Of a stretch of 20,621 nucleotides of DNA, positions 7,585 through 14,477 are shown in pieces; position 1 is the first letter of the stretch; every line of letters begins with the position of its first letter. The notes under the pieces were generated by a model. The model did no database searches. It was not told the origin of the DNA and was given only the letters and a program-made list of their open reading frames with translations. Source of the DNA: JANNOG01 sp964516515 (lineage in GTDB: Bacteria > Actinomycetota > Actinomycetes > Actinomycetales > JBBAYJ01); NCBI GenBank assembly GCA_964516515.1, contig CAZEYA010000052.1:1-20621 (forward strand). The letters are read 5' to 3'. Both the position numbers and the translations under genes were made by a program.

Positions 7585-8059
7585 ACCGCCCCCTGAAGAA
7601 CAGCAGGGGTGCCGCGGCCTCGTCCAGGTCACTGGACAGGTCCACCACCCGGGCGAGGGTCAGTTCGTGGTCACCGGCCGGGTGGACGGTCTCGATCCGG
7701 CAGTCCAGCCAGGCCAGCGCACCGTCGAGCACGGGGTGGCCCTGCGGGCTGAGGTGCCAGGAGACCCCGTCGAAGCGGTCGACGCCGCGTCGGGCGAAGA
7801 CGCGACCCAGCTCCTCTTGGTCACTGCGCAGGATGGAGATCGCGAATGCCCCTGCGGTACGCAGCCGAGGCCAGGTGGTCGACGTGTGGTCGGCGCAGAA
7901 CGCGACCAGCGGCGGGTCCAGCGAGACCGACGTGAAGGAGTTCGCGGACATCCCCGCCGGGCCGTTCGGACCGCTCGCCGCGACCACGACGACCCCGGTG
8001 GCGAAGTGACCGAGGACGTCGCGGTAGGCCCGCGCGTCGAACCCGTTCGCTTCGGTCAT
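7562..8059 (-). CDS. Short-chain flavin reductase (HpaC/RutF/PheA2-like)
   Basis: A 165-residue single-domain flavin reductase. Diagnostic segments are F-A-T-G-V-V-V-V (19-26), G-M-S-A-N-S-F-T-S-V-S-L-D-P-P-L-V (36-52), the A-F-A-I-S-I-L strand (71-77) and G-D-H (129-131), the family's flavin/nicotinamide site. It would reduce FMN or FAD with NAD(P)H and hand it to a two-component monooxygenase; the two LLM enzymes at 14474-16959 are the obvious partners. The ATG at 8059 overlaps the permease stop by four bases. The reading frame continues upstream without a stop through the permease region, but the residues there are an out-of-frame shadow of the permease and not a fusion. Confidence 0.93.
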   Translation of the reverse strand: MTEANGFDARAYRDVLGHFATGVVVVAASGPNGPAGMSANSFTSVSLDPPLVAFCADHTSTTWPRLRTAGAFAISILRSDQEELGRVFARRGVDRFDGVSWHLSPQGHPVLDGALAWLDCRIETVHPAGDHELTLARVVDLSSDLDEAAAPLLFFRGRYAQLTSR

Positions 8060-9066
8060 CGGGGCATGGCCCGGCCGGTGCGGAACCGGTCGACGAAGAT
8101 GGCGGCGATGAGCACGATGCCGCTGACAACACCGGTCCAGAAGGGGCTGATTCCCGCCAGCGTGAGCCCGTTCTGCAGCACGCCCAGGAACAGCACGCCG
8201 AGCAGGGTACCGAGCAGCGTGCCCCGGCCACCCATGAAGGAGGTGCCGCCCAGGAGGACCGCGGCGCCCGCTGTCAGCTCGATGCCGGTGCCCGCCATCG
8301 GGGAGGCCGAGGTGAGCCGGGCCGCATCCATCACGGCCGCCAGTGCCGCGAGCCCACCCGAGATTGCGTACACCGAGACCCGGATCGTCACCACCGGCAT
8401 GCCCGCGAGCCGGGCCGCCTCGGAGTTGCCGCCGACCGCGTACACCATCCGGCCGTACCCGGTGTAGCGCAGCAGGAACACACCCAGAAGGAACACGACG
8501 GCGGCGATGACGACGATGATGGGCACCCCGAACACCTGGTTCTGGCCCAGGCCGGTCAGGAACGTGTTCTCGTAGAGCGACTGCGACTGCCCTCCGGCAC
8601 CCAGGTTGGCGATGCCGCGGTACAACGACGCCGTGCCGATCGTCACGACGAGGAAGGAGAGCCCGACCCAGCCGATCAGCAGCCCGTTGACCAGGGCGCC
8701 GACGGCGAAGCCACCGAGGACGACCAGGATGATCGCCGCCCAGGCCGGCAACCCGCTCTGCAGCAGTCCCCACATCCCGATCGCCGACATCGCCATCGTG
8801 CCGCCGAGGGACAGGTCGATCCCGCCCACCAGCAGGACGAACGTCAGGCCGACGGCGACCACGAGGAGGACGGCATTGGTCTCCAGGATGATGATGAGGT
8901 TGCCGCTGGAGATGAACTGCGGCTGCGTGGCCCCGATGATGACGACGAGTGCGGCGAGGACCACCAGCACGCCTGCGTATTGATTGACGGCTCGTCCGGC
9001 CTGGCGCAGCCGGGTCGGGCCGGGGGCCGTGGCTGCCGACGTCCGGGGCGGCACTGTGGTGGTCAC
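8056..9066 (-). CDS. ABC transporter permease, sugar/CUT2 (RbsC-like) type
   Basis: A 336-residue membrane protein with about eight to ten hydrophobic helices. It carries the CUT2 motifs G-G-I-D-L-S-L-G-G in the first half, Y-A-V-G-G-N-S-E-A-A-R-L-A-G (the coupling loop that contacts the ATPase) in the middle, and G-A-A-V-L-L-G-G-T-S-F-M-G-G-R-G-T near the end. The start is the GTG at 9066, overlapping the ATPase stop by four bases (GTGA); reading further upstream only gives shadow sequence. A single permease gene implies a homodimer, as in RbsABC. CUT2 importers carry pentoses, but also autoinducer-2, polyols and other small molecules, so sugar is only the family default. Confidence 0.92.
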   Translation of the reverse strand: MTTTVPPRTSAATAPGPTRLRQAGRAVNQYAGVLVVLAALVVIIGATQPQFISSGNLIIILETNAVLLVVAVGLTFVLLVGGIDLSLGGTMAMSAIGMWGLLQSGLPAWAAIILVVLGGFAVGALVNGLLIGWVGLSFLVVTIGTASLYRGIANLGAGGQSQSLYENTFLTGLGQNQVFGVPIIVVIAAVVFLLGVFLLRYTGYGRMVYAVGGNSEAARLAGMPVVTIRVSVYAISGGLAALAAVMDAARLTSASPMAGTGIELTAGAAVLLGGTSFMGGRGTLLGTLLGVLFLGVLQNGLTLAGISPFWTGVVSGIVLIAAIFVDRFRTGRAMPR

Positions 9067-10589
9067 GTGGTCTCCTCTCGGCGGCCGCCCGCGGCCAGCA
9101 GGGTGACGCTCTCCTCGGTGGCCTCGCCCGCCCCGAGCTGCCCGGCGATTTCCCCATCGTGCAGCACGATGATGCGGTCGGACAGTCCCAGCAGTTCCAG
9201 CAGATCCGACGACACCAGCACGATCGCGCCCCCGCCGTCCACCAGCTGGCCGATGAGGTCGTAGATCTCCGCCCGGGCGCCCACGTCGACACCCCGGGTC
9301 GGTTCGTCCAGCAGCAGCACGGCCGGCTCGGCGGCCAGGCACCTGGCCAGCACCACCTTCTGGGCGTTGCCCCCGGACAGTGCCGAAACCGGAGCATCGA
9401 CCGTGGCGGCGCGTATCCCGAAGCGCGAGACACTGTCAGTGGCGTGCCGCCGCTCGCGCCTGGCGTCGGCCAGCCCGTGCAGCCGGTGATGGCGCAACGT
9501 CAGGTTGGCCGTCACGCTCTGCGGCGGGATGAGGGCCTGGGCCAGCCGGTCCTCGGGCACCAATGCCACCCCCGCGCTCGCCGCGGAGTGGGTGCTGCCG
9601 GACTTCAGCGCGGTGCCGTTGACGGTGATGGTGCCGCGGTGCGCGCGGCGGGCGCCGGCGATGGTCTCCAGCAGCTCACTGCGTCCGGAGCCCACGAGCC
9701 CCGCCACCCCGACGATCTCACCCGCCCTCACCTCGAGGTCGAGCCGTGCCGGCGACCGGTCGGTCGCCACGCCGCGCACGCGCAGTGTCACCGGACCCAG
9801 TTCGACCTCGCGTTTGGCGAAGTACGCGCCGAGCTCGCGGCCGACCATGGCCGAGCTGATCCGCTCGTCGCTCAACTCCTCGCGCTCCAGCTCGGCCACC
9901 TTGACCCCGTCGCGGAGGATCACCGCGCGATGCGCGAGCCGGCGGATCTCACGCAGTCGATGGGTGATGAGGACCACGGCCAGCCCGGCCGCGCACTCGG
10001 CCTCGACCACCTCGAACAGTCGCTCGGGGTCGGGCAGTCGCGTGGTGACCTCGTCCAGGACGAGCACTCGTGGCCGTGTCGCCAGCGCCCGGGCGATCTC
10101 GACGAGCTCGCGGCGGCCCGTCGGCAAGGAAGCGACCGTGGTCATCGGGTCGTCATCGAGCCCGACCCGGCGCAGGTACGGCAGTGCCCGGGCTGCGAGG
10201 CGGCGCCGGTCGACCAGTGAGACCAGGCGCCGAAGGCTGGGCAGCATGACGTTCTCGGCGAGGCTGAGGTGGGCCACGGCCGCCGGCTCCTGCCGGACCA
10301 GGGCGATACCGGCGTCCAGCGCGTCACGCGGCCGGGCGAAGCCGGCGGCCACCCCGCGGACCTCGATCGTGCCGACGTCTGCCGGCATCACCCCGGCGAT
10401 GATGTTGGACAGGGTGGATTTCCCGGATCCGTTCTCGCCCGCCAGGGCGAGCACCTCGCCCTGGTACACCTCGAGGTCGACCGACCTCAGGGCCCGCACG
10501 GCCCCGAAGCTCTTGGACACCCCGTGCACGCGCAGCACCGGGGCCCCCGGGCGGAGCTGCCCGGGGGCCGGTGTCGTGGCTGCGCTCAC
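9063..10589 (-). CDS. ABC transporter ATPase, double nucleotide-binding domain (RbsA-like)
   Basis: A 508-residue protein with two fused ABC domains, normal for CUT2. Domain 1 has an intact Walker A (G-E-N-G-S-G-K-S-T, 51-59), a Q-loop (V-R-Q-E-P), a badly altered signature (L-P-T-G-R-R-E in place of L-S-x-G-Q-x-Q) and Walker B L-V-L-D-E-V-T. Domain 2 has the degenerate Walker A usual for the family (G-L-V-G-S-G-R-S-E, Lys lost), an intact L-S-G-G-N-A-Q-K and L-L-L-D-E-P-T-R-G-V-D. One composite ATP site is therefore complete and the other is degraded on both faces. The start is the GTG at 10589, nine bases after the binding-protein stop. It energises the permease from the cytoplasmic side. 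Confidence 0.93.
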   Translation of the reverse strand: MSAATTPAPGQLRPGAPVLRVHGVSKSFGAVRALRSVDLEVYQGEVLALAGENGSGKSTLSNIIAGVMPADVGTIEVRGVAAGFARPRDALDAGIALVRQEPAAVAHLSLAENVMLPSLRRLVSLVDRRRLAARALPYLRRVGLDDDPMTTVASLPTGRRELVEIARALATRPRVLVLDEVTTRLPDPERLFEVVEAECAAGLAVVLITHRLREIRRLAHRAVILRDGVKVAELEREELSDERISSAMVGRELGAYFAKREVELGPVTLRVRGVATDRSPARLDLEVRAGEIVGVAGLVGSGRSELLETIAGARRAHRGTITVNGTALKSGSTHSAASAGVALVPEDRLAQALIPPQSVTANLTLRHHRLHGLADARRERRHATDSVSRFGIRAATVDAPVSALSGGNAQKVVLARCLAAEPAVLLLDEPTRGVDVGARAEIYDLIGQLVDGGGAIVLVSSDLLELLGLSDRIIVLHDGEIAGQLGAGEATEESVTLLAAGGRREETT

Positions 10590-10598
10590 GTCACCGAG

Positions 10599-11711
10599 TC
10601 ACTCGGTGACGAGGAAGGTGCGGCCGTCGATCTCCTCGAACCGGACGTCGAACGGGTCGCTGATTCGATCGGTCAGCGGCCGCCACTCGCCGACGTTGTC
10701 GGCGTTGATCTCCTTGACGGGAATCACGATCTCCTCGGGCACCTCGCTCTCGCAGATGCCCGCCAGGGCCGCGAACGCCAGTGCCTGGCCGAGCTTGTCC
10801 TGCTGCAGATCGAAGGTAGCGAGGATGGCGCCGCTCTCCACCAGCGGGATTGCTTCGGGCTGGCCGTTGATCGAGACGATGACCGGCTTGAAGGTGTCGT
10901 CGACGGCCGACGCTGCCCCGACCGCGGAGGTGTCGTTGAAGGTCCAGATGCCCGCCAGGTCGGCGCCGAACTGCTGCTTCCAGCCATCGGCAATGGCTCG
11001 TGCGGCATCGGGCGTGATGGCCTGGTTGACCTGGGTGTCCGCCACAGTGAGGCCGGATTCGGCCGCGCCCGCCGCGAAAGCCTCGTTCTCGCGGCGGATG
11101 ACCTGCACGAAGTCCGGTCCGTTGATCGCACCGACGGAACCGTCACCGACCGCCTCGGCCAGCAACGCCGCGCCGGTGGTGGCGGCGGACTCGACATCCG
11201 CGGTGATGTTCGTCAGGAACGGCCCGCCGATGGTGGTCTCCTGGGCGACGATCGGGATGCCCGCCTCCCGTGCGGCGTCGAAGGCCGACACGGTCGCGTT
11301 GGCATCGATGGGATTGGCGATGAGGACGTCGACCTCGGACTGGATGAGGCTCTGGATGTCGGCGATCTGCTTGCCTGGGTCGAGGTTGGCGTTGACCCGG
11401 GTCAGCGAAGCGCCGTACTCGGCGAGCTTCGCCTCGATGATGGCGCCGATGCTCTCGAAGTTGGGGTCGGGCAGGGGCTCGCTGTAGCCGACGACTGCGC
11501 CGTCGGCGGCATCGCAGCCGATATCAGCCGCCTGTGCCGAACTCTCGGCCTCACTGGCGGCGGTGTCCGTGTCGGGGGTGCTGGCCGGCTCGGACGACTC
11601 CGGGGCAGCGGTGTCCGCCGCCCCCGAGTCCTCGTCCGTTCCGCCACAGGCGCTGAGCAGCAGGGCCGGGGCGATGAAAACCGCAGCCAGCCAACGGGGG
11701 GAATATGCCAT
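10599..11711 (-). CDS. Substrate-binding lipoprotein of CUT2-type ABC importer
   Basis: A 370-residue secreted lipoprotein. Residues 1-21 are a signal peptide ending in a lipobox (L-L-L-S-A-C, Cys22), followed by an acidic Ala/Ser/Thr/Glu-rich linker to about residue 63. The rest is a periplasmic-binding-protein type 1 domain (V-V-G-Y-S-E-P, V-D-V-L-I-A-N-P-I-D-A-N-A, A-G-I-P-I-V-A-Q-E, D-L-A-G-I-W-T-F-N-D-T-S). In ribose-type binding proteins the N-P segment, and a ligand-contacting Arg near the D-T-S position, form the pocket. The ligand is unknown. The ATG at 11711 has a perfect AAGGAGG ribosome binding site (11717-11723). It is the first gene of a six-gene operon and should be the most highly translated. 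Confidence 0.92.
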   Translation of the reverse strand: MAYSPRWLAAVFIAPALLLSACGGTDEDSGAADTAAPESSEPASTPDTDTAASEAESSAQAADIGCDAADGAVVGYSEPLPDPNFESIGAIIEAKLAEYGASLTRVNANLDPGKQIADIQSLIQSEVDVLIANPIDANATVSAFDAAREAGIPIVAQETTIGGPFLTNITADVESAATTGAALLAEAVGDGSVGAINGPDFVQVIRRENEAFAAGAAESGLTVADTQVNQAITPDAARAIADGWKQQFGADLAGIWTFNDTSAVGAASAVDDTFKPVIVSINGQPEAIPLVESGAILATFDLQQDKLGQALAFAALAGICESEVPEEIVIPVKEINADNVGEWRPLTDRISDPFDVRFEEIDGRTFLVTE

Positions 11712-11725
11712 CGGTGCCTCCTTGG

Positions 11726-11742
11726 GTGACGACCGTCACGAC
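11726..11742 (-). promoter_or_regulatory. Operator-like palindrome, copy 1 (before the ABC importer)
   Basis: GTGACG (11726-11731) and CGTCAC (11734-11739) form a perfect inverted repeat with a two-base centre. Read on the minus strand, GTCGTGACGGTCGTCA (11742-11727) is identical over 16 bases to 12351-12366 in front of the oxygenase operon. It sits three bases upstream of the AAGGAGG of the binding-protein gene and just downstream of the predicted promoter, a good place for a repressor. The exact duplication supports a common regulator; which protein binds is unknown. Confidence 0.65.
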
Positions 11743-11755
11743 TCTGTGTGGTCGG

Positions 11756-11799
11756 ACTGTATGGCTTCCACGTGACGAGCGCAACGATTGCTCTATAAC
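11756..11799 (-). promoter_or_regulatory. Predicted promoter and conserved element of the ABC/flavin operon
   Basis: On the minus strand there is TTGCGC (11784-11779), a 17-base spacer, and TACAGT (11761-11756). The -35 lies inside a longer element at 11774-11799 whose plus-strand form contains GAGCGCAACG and CTCTATAAC. That element matches 12289-12314 in 21 of 26 positions. The binding-protein start is 45 bases downstream of the -10. The sigma-70-like match is moderate, but the second copy with identical spacing adds weight. Confidence 0.5.
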
Positions 11800-11824
11800 T
11801 AACTGCCAACGGAACCAGGTGCGC

Positions 11825-12238
11825 TCAGGCGAAGAAGTCCTCCCAGGCCTTCTCGTCATAGGCGATGTGCTGGGCCTCGACCAGCTTGCCGTCACGCACC
11901 TTGAAGATGACTGCCTCGTGGATGTCGATGCTGCGGCCGTCCGGCCGCTTGGCCGTGAGGTGGCTGATGTTGATGGCGTGGTCGTCGCTGCCCACGTAGT
12001 CGACCGGGTCGGCGAAGTAGGTGCCCTCCGTCATCTCCATGATCTGACCGAAGTTGGCCATGACGTTGGCCATGCCGATCGTGGTGCCGGTCTGCGGCCC
12101 CTCGCCGCCAACCGTCCATAGGATGTCGTCGGCGAACAGTGCCGAGACCTCGGCGTGGTCGCCGGCCTTGAACGCAGCGTGAGCGCGGCGCACCAGATCA
12201 GCGTTGGGGTGTTCTTGCTCGGTCCTGTGAAGCGCCAT
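11825..12238 (-). CDS. SnoaL-like / NTF2-fold protein
   Basis: A 137-residue protein with the SnoaL/NTF2-like pattern: helix A-H-A-A-F-K-A-G-D-H-A-E-V-S-A-L-F-A-D-D, strand I-L-W-T-V-G-G, a G-x-x-x-I-M-x-N-F helix, and C-terminal strands I-D-I-H-E-A-V-I-F-K-V-R-D-G-K-L-V-E-A-Q-H. In this fold, enzymes act as isomerases, cyclases, epoxide hydrolases or dehydratases on small hydrophobic substrates; others only bind ligands. The ATG at 12238 has a strong AGGAGG seven bases or so upstream. It is divergent from the oxygenase operon and separated by 113 bases, containing a second promoter, from the importer operon in the same direction. A role on a pathway intermediate is inference. Confidence 0.85.
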   Translation of the reverse strand: MALHRTEQEHPNADLVRRAHAAFKAGDHAEVSALFADDILWTVGGEGPQTGTTIGMANVMANFGQIMEMTEGTYFADPVDYVGSDDHAINISHLTAKRPDGRSIDIHEAVIFKVRDGKLVEAQHIAYDEKAWEDFFA

Positions 12239-12270
12239 CGCGACCTCCTAGCGGGGGAATTGAGTGCTTG

Positions 12271-12314
12271 AGAGTATGACGGTGATGCGACGGGCGCAAC
12301 GGTGGCGCTATGAC
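12271..12314 (-). promoter_or_regulatory. Predicted promoter and conserved element of the SnoaL-like gene
   Basis: Minus strand TTGCGC (12299-12294), a 17-base spacer and TACTCT (12276-12271) repeat the arrangement in front of the ABC operon. The surrounding element (12289-12314, plus-strand pieces GGGCGCAACG and GCGCTATGAC) is the second copy of the conserved 26-base sequence. It lies in the 148-base divergent spacer, so a bound protein could act on both directions. Confidence 0.5.
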
Positions 12315-12350
12315 AATGGCGCTGTCGTCCAGCAACAGGGAGCTGCTACC

Positions 12351-12366
12351 GTCGTGACGGTCGTCA
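12351..12366 (+). promoter_or_regulatory. Operator-like palindrome, copy 2 (before the oxygenase operon)
   Basis: GTCGTGACGGTCGTCA, identical over 16 bases to the minus-strand site at 11742-11727. The inverted repeat GTGACG-GT-CGTCA loses only the last base of the right arm. It ends nine bases before AAGGAGG (12376-12382), the ribosome binding site of the first oxygenase-operon gene. A clear -35/-10 pair for this direction was not found. Confidence 0.65.
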
Positions 12367-12386
12367 ACTGAACGCAAGGAGGCTTG

Positions 12387-13232
12387 GTGGCGGACATCGC
12401 TGCGGAGACAGTGTCGGCGGCCGGCGTGCGCACGGCGCTGCTGCGGGCGGGCGCCGACCTGCCGGGGCCCGCGGTGGTGCTCGTCCATGGCGGCGCCTGG
12501 GGCGAGTCCGCCGCAACGGCCTGGCAGCCGACACTGGCCGCACTGGGGGAGCACCGCCATGTCATCGCCTACGACGTCCCCGGGTTCGGGCACAGCGACA
12601 AGATCCGCGACTTCGCCGATCCCATGGGGTTCATGGCTGCCCATCTCGGGGCCCTGGCGGGCGCCCTCGACCTCGGTGTCGTCGACCTCGTTGGGTTGTC
12701 CATGGGTGGCTCGCTGTGCCTGGTTGCGCTGACGGCACAGCCACCCCTGCTTCAGGCGCGACGACTGGTCCTGGTCAGCGCGGGTGGGGCACCGATCGAG
12801 CCGGCGATGAGGGTGCGGCTCGCCGCGTTCGACGGGACCCCGGATTCGATGCGGGCGCAGATCGCGCTTGCCTTCGCCGATCCCTCGTGGGCGCGGGACG
12901 AGGCGTTCGTTGCGCAGCGGGTCGAGACCGCCCTGCTGCCCGGGGCCTACGAGGCCTTCGCCGCGCTGAGCATCCGCAGCCCCAGGCCGGCGCCTGCTCC
13001 GCCCCCGCCGGAGCTCGCCCGGCTGCGACTTCCCGTTCTCGTCGTCGCGGGCGGCGCAGACGCCATCAAACCGGCTGGCTGGGCAGAGCCGCTCGTCGCC
13101 GCGCTGCCCGAGGGCCGGCTGCATGTCGAGCCGGCGGCCGGGCACTGCCCCCAGCTGGAAGCACCCGAGTCATTCGTCGCCGCTGTCGCGGCGTTCCTTG
13201 CCAGCGATGCCACCGAAGAACGAGAGGTTTGA
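12387..13232 (+). CDS. Alpha/beta hydrolase
   Basis: A 281-residue hydrolase with a complete catalytic triad: H-G-G-A-W-G-E oxyanion segment (34-40), G-L-S-M-G-G elbow with Ser105, Asp225 in A-G-G-A-D, and His253 in A-G-H-C. A proline-rich cap linker lies at 199-208. The H-G-G-x-x-G opening recalls meta-cleavage-product hydrolases and lactonases, but the substrate cannot be read off. AAGGAGG at 12376-12382 gives a four-base spacing to the GTG at 12387; a TTG at 12384 would be too close. It is the first gene of the plus-strand operon, with the Ohr gene starting one base after its stop. A likely role is hydrolysis of an ester, lactone or ring-cleavage product made by the downstream oxygenases (inference). 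Confidence 0.88.
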   Translation: MADIAAETVSAAGVRTALLRAGADLPGPAVVLVHGGAWGESAATAWQPTLAALGEHRHVIAYDVPGFGHSDKIRDFADPMGFMAAHLGALAGALDLGVVDLVGLSMGGSLCLVALTAQPPLLQARRLVLVSAGGAPIEPAMRVRLAAFDGTPDSMRAQIALAFADPSWARDEAFVAQRVETALLPGAYEAFAALSIRSPRPAPAPPPPELARLRLPVLVVAGGADAIKPAGWAEPLVAALPEGRLHVEPAAGHCPQLEAPESFVAAVAAFLASDATEEREV

Positions 13233-13233
13233 C

Positions 13234-13665
13234 ATGCAGGTGATGTATATCGCCACCGCCACGTCGCAGGGCGACGGCCGCGAGGGACGCGTCCGGACCG
13301 CCGACTACCGGATCGACCTGGTGCTGGCGCATCCCAAGGAGTTCGGTGGCTCCGGCGAGGGTTCCAACCCCGAACAGCTGTTCGCGGCCGGGTACTCGGC
13401 GTGCTTCCACTCCGCGGTGCGCAACGTCGCCCGGGAACGGAAGGTGGCGGTCACCGGAAGCTCGGTGACGGCCGAGGTCGGGATCGGGCGGCTCGACGAT
13501 CGCCCAGGCATGGGGCTCGCGGTCACACTTCAGGTGTCCCTGCCCGGCGTACCCGTCGAGACAGCGCGCGAGGTGGTCGAGGCGGCACACCAGCTGTGCC
13601 CGTACAGCAACGCCACCCGCGGCAACGTCGACGTGCAACTGGTCATCGCCGAGAGCGCGCAATGA
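13234..13665 (+). CDS. ohr: Organic hydroperoxide resistance protein (Ohr/OsmC family)
   Basis: A 143-residue protein of Ohr size. It has the two active cysteines, Cys57 in Y-S-A-C-F and Cys122 in A-H-Q-L-C-P-Y-S-N-A-T-R-G-N-V-D-V. The latter stretch is characteristic of Ohr rather than OsmC or YhfA. Also present are G-R-E-G-R near the N-terminus (the Arg that supports the peroxidatic Cys) and E48 in S-N-P-E-Q-L-F. Ohr reduces organic and lipid hydroperoxides with lipoyl-protein electrons in the cytoplasm. A GAGAGG lies upstream of the ATG at 13234. Its stop overlaps the next gene by ATGA, so it is fully embedded in the oxygenase operon rather than paired with an OhrR regulator as usual. Confidence 0.93.
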   Translation: MQVMYIATATSQGDGREGRVRTADYRIDLVLAHPKEFGGSGEGSNPEQLFAAGYSACFHSAVRNVARERKVAVTGSSVTAEVGIGRLDDRPGMGLAVTLQVSLPGVPVETAREVVEAAHQLCPYSNATRGNVDVQLVIAESAQ

Positions 13666-14477
13666 CCTCCTCGGCGCAGACGATGGCGGTCGACGGCGTA
13701 ACCGTTGCCTACCGCCGGGGTGGCTCCGGTGGGCCGGTGGTCGTGCTCAACGGGCACTGGGGCAGCCGGCGGTGGCTGCCGCTGCACGCGGCGCTGGCGG
13801 AGCGGTCGGAAGTCATCGCGCCGGAGCTGCCGGGATTCGGCTCCAGCGAGCTTCCGGACTGGGTCAAGGGCATCGACGATGTGCTGCTGCTGGTGCGTGA
13901 CGCCCTCGACGCTCTCGGCCTGGAACGGGTGCATCTGGTGGGCTACGGGCTCGGCGGCTGGATCGCCTCCGATCTGGCGATCTGGTTCCCGGAACGCGTG
14001 CGGAGCCTGTCACTACTGGCGCCGTACGGATTGCGCGTCCCCGGTCATCCACTGGCGAACATCTTCTTGATGAACCCGGCCGGGTTCGCCGAGGCGTACG
14101 GGCTGCTGGACGCCGACGCCGCCCTCGTGGACGGCCTGGTGCCGGGAGTCGGCACGCCGGCCGACGGCGGAATGGAAGAGTGGGCGCACCGCTACGGCGA
14201 GATGGGTGCGGCCGCCCGGCTGATGTGGCAGTGGCGATACGACCTGGCGCTGGACCACCGGTTGCCTCGACTGGCCGAGCGCGGTCTGCCGAGCCTGGTA
14301 GTCGGTGGCGCGGACGATCGCATCCTGCCGGCCGCCCAGGTCGAGCGGTGGGCGCAGCTGCTGGGCGCGCGGACCGTCGAGATCCCTGGTGGCCACGCCT
14401 TCCCGTTCACGGCGCCCCGGCAGACCGCCGAGGCCGTCACATCATTCATAGAGTCGGTCGAGAAGGTGGCGGCATGA
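13662..14477 (+). CDS. Alpha/beta-hydrolase-fold protein lacking the catalytic nucleophile
   Basis: A 271-residue protein that aligns well with the alpha/beta hydrolase fold: P-E-L-P-G-F-G-S-S (54-62), G-G-A-D-D (215-219) and G-G-H-A-F-P-F (243-249). The elbow reads V-G-Y-G-L-G-G-W (93-100), with Gly96 (GGG, 13947-13949) where Ser, Asp or Cys is required. The oxyanion opening is also changed, to N-G-H-W-G-S (30-35) in place of H-G-x-x-G. Asp and His of the triad remain. It is therefore unlikely to work by the usual acyl-enzyme route. It may be a non-hydrolytic member, a partner of the LLM oxygenases, or a binding protein. It is ATGA-coupled to both neighbours, which argues against a decaying gene. 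Confidence 0.85.
   Translation: MTSSAQTMAVDGVTVAYRRGGSGGPVVVLNGHWGSRRWLPLHAALAERSEVIAPELPGFGSSELPDWVKGIDDVLLLVRDALDALGLERVHLVGYGLGGWIASDLAIWFPERVRSLSLLAPYGLRVPGHPLANIFLMNPAGFAEAYGLLDADAALVDGLVPGVGTPADGGMEEWAHRYGEMGAAARLMWQWRYDLALDHRLPRLAERGLPSLVVGGADDRILPAAQVERWAQLLGARTVEIPGGHAFPFTAPRQTAEAVTSFIESVEKVAA

Noticed and set aside
7585..8059. FMN riboswitch before RibBA
   Set aside because: RibBA starts inside the end of the reductase gene, so there is no leader, and no RFN-like conserved blocks were seen.
7562..9433. Apparent 623-residue fusion of an unknown domain to the flavin reductase
   Set aside because: The upstream part is the shadow of the permease and ATPase in another frame. The ATG at 8059 with ATGA overlap marks the true start.
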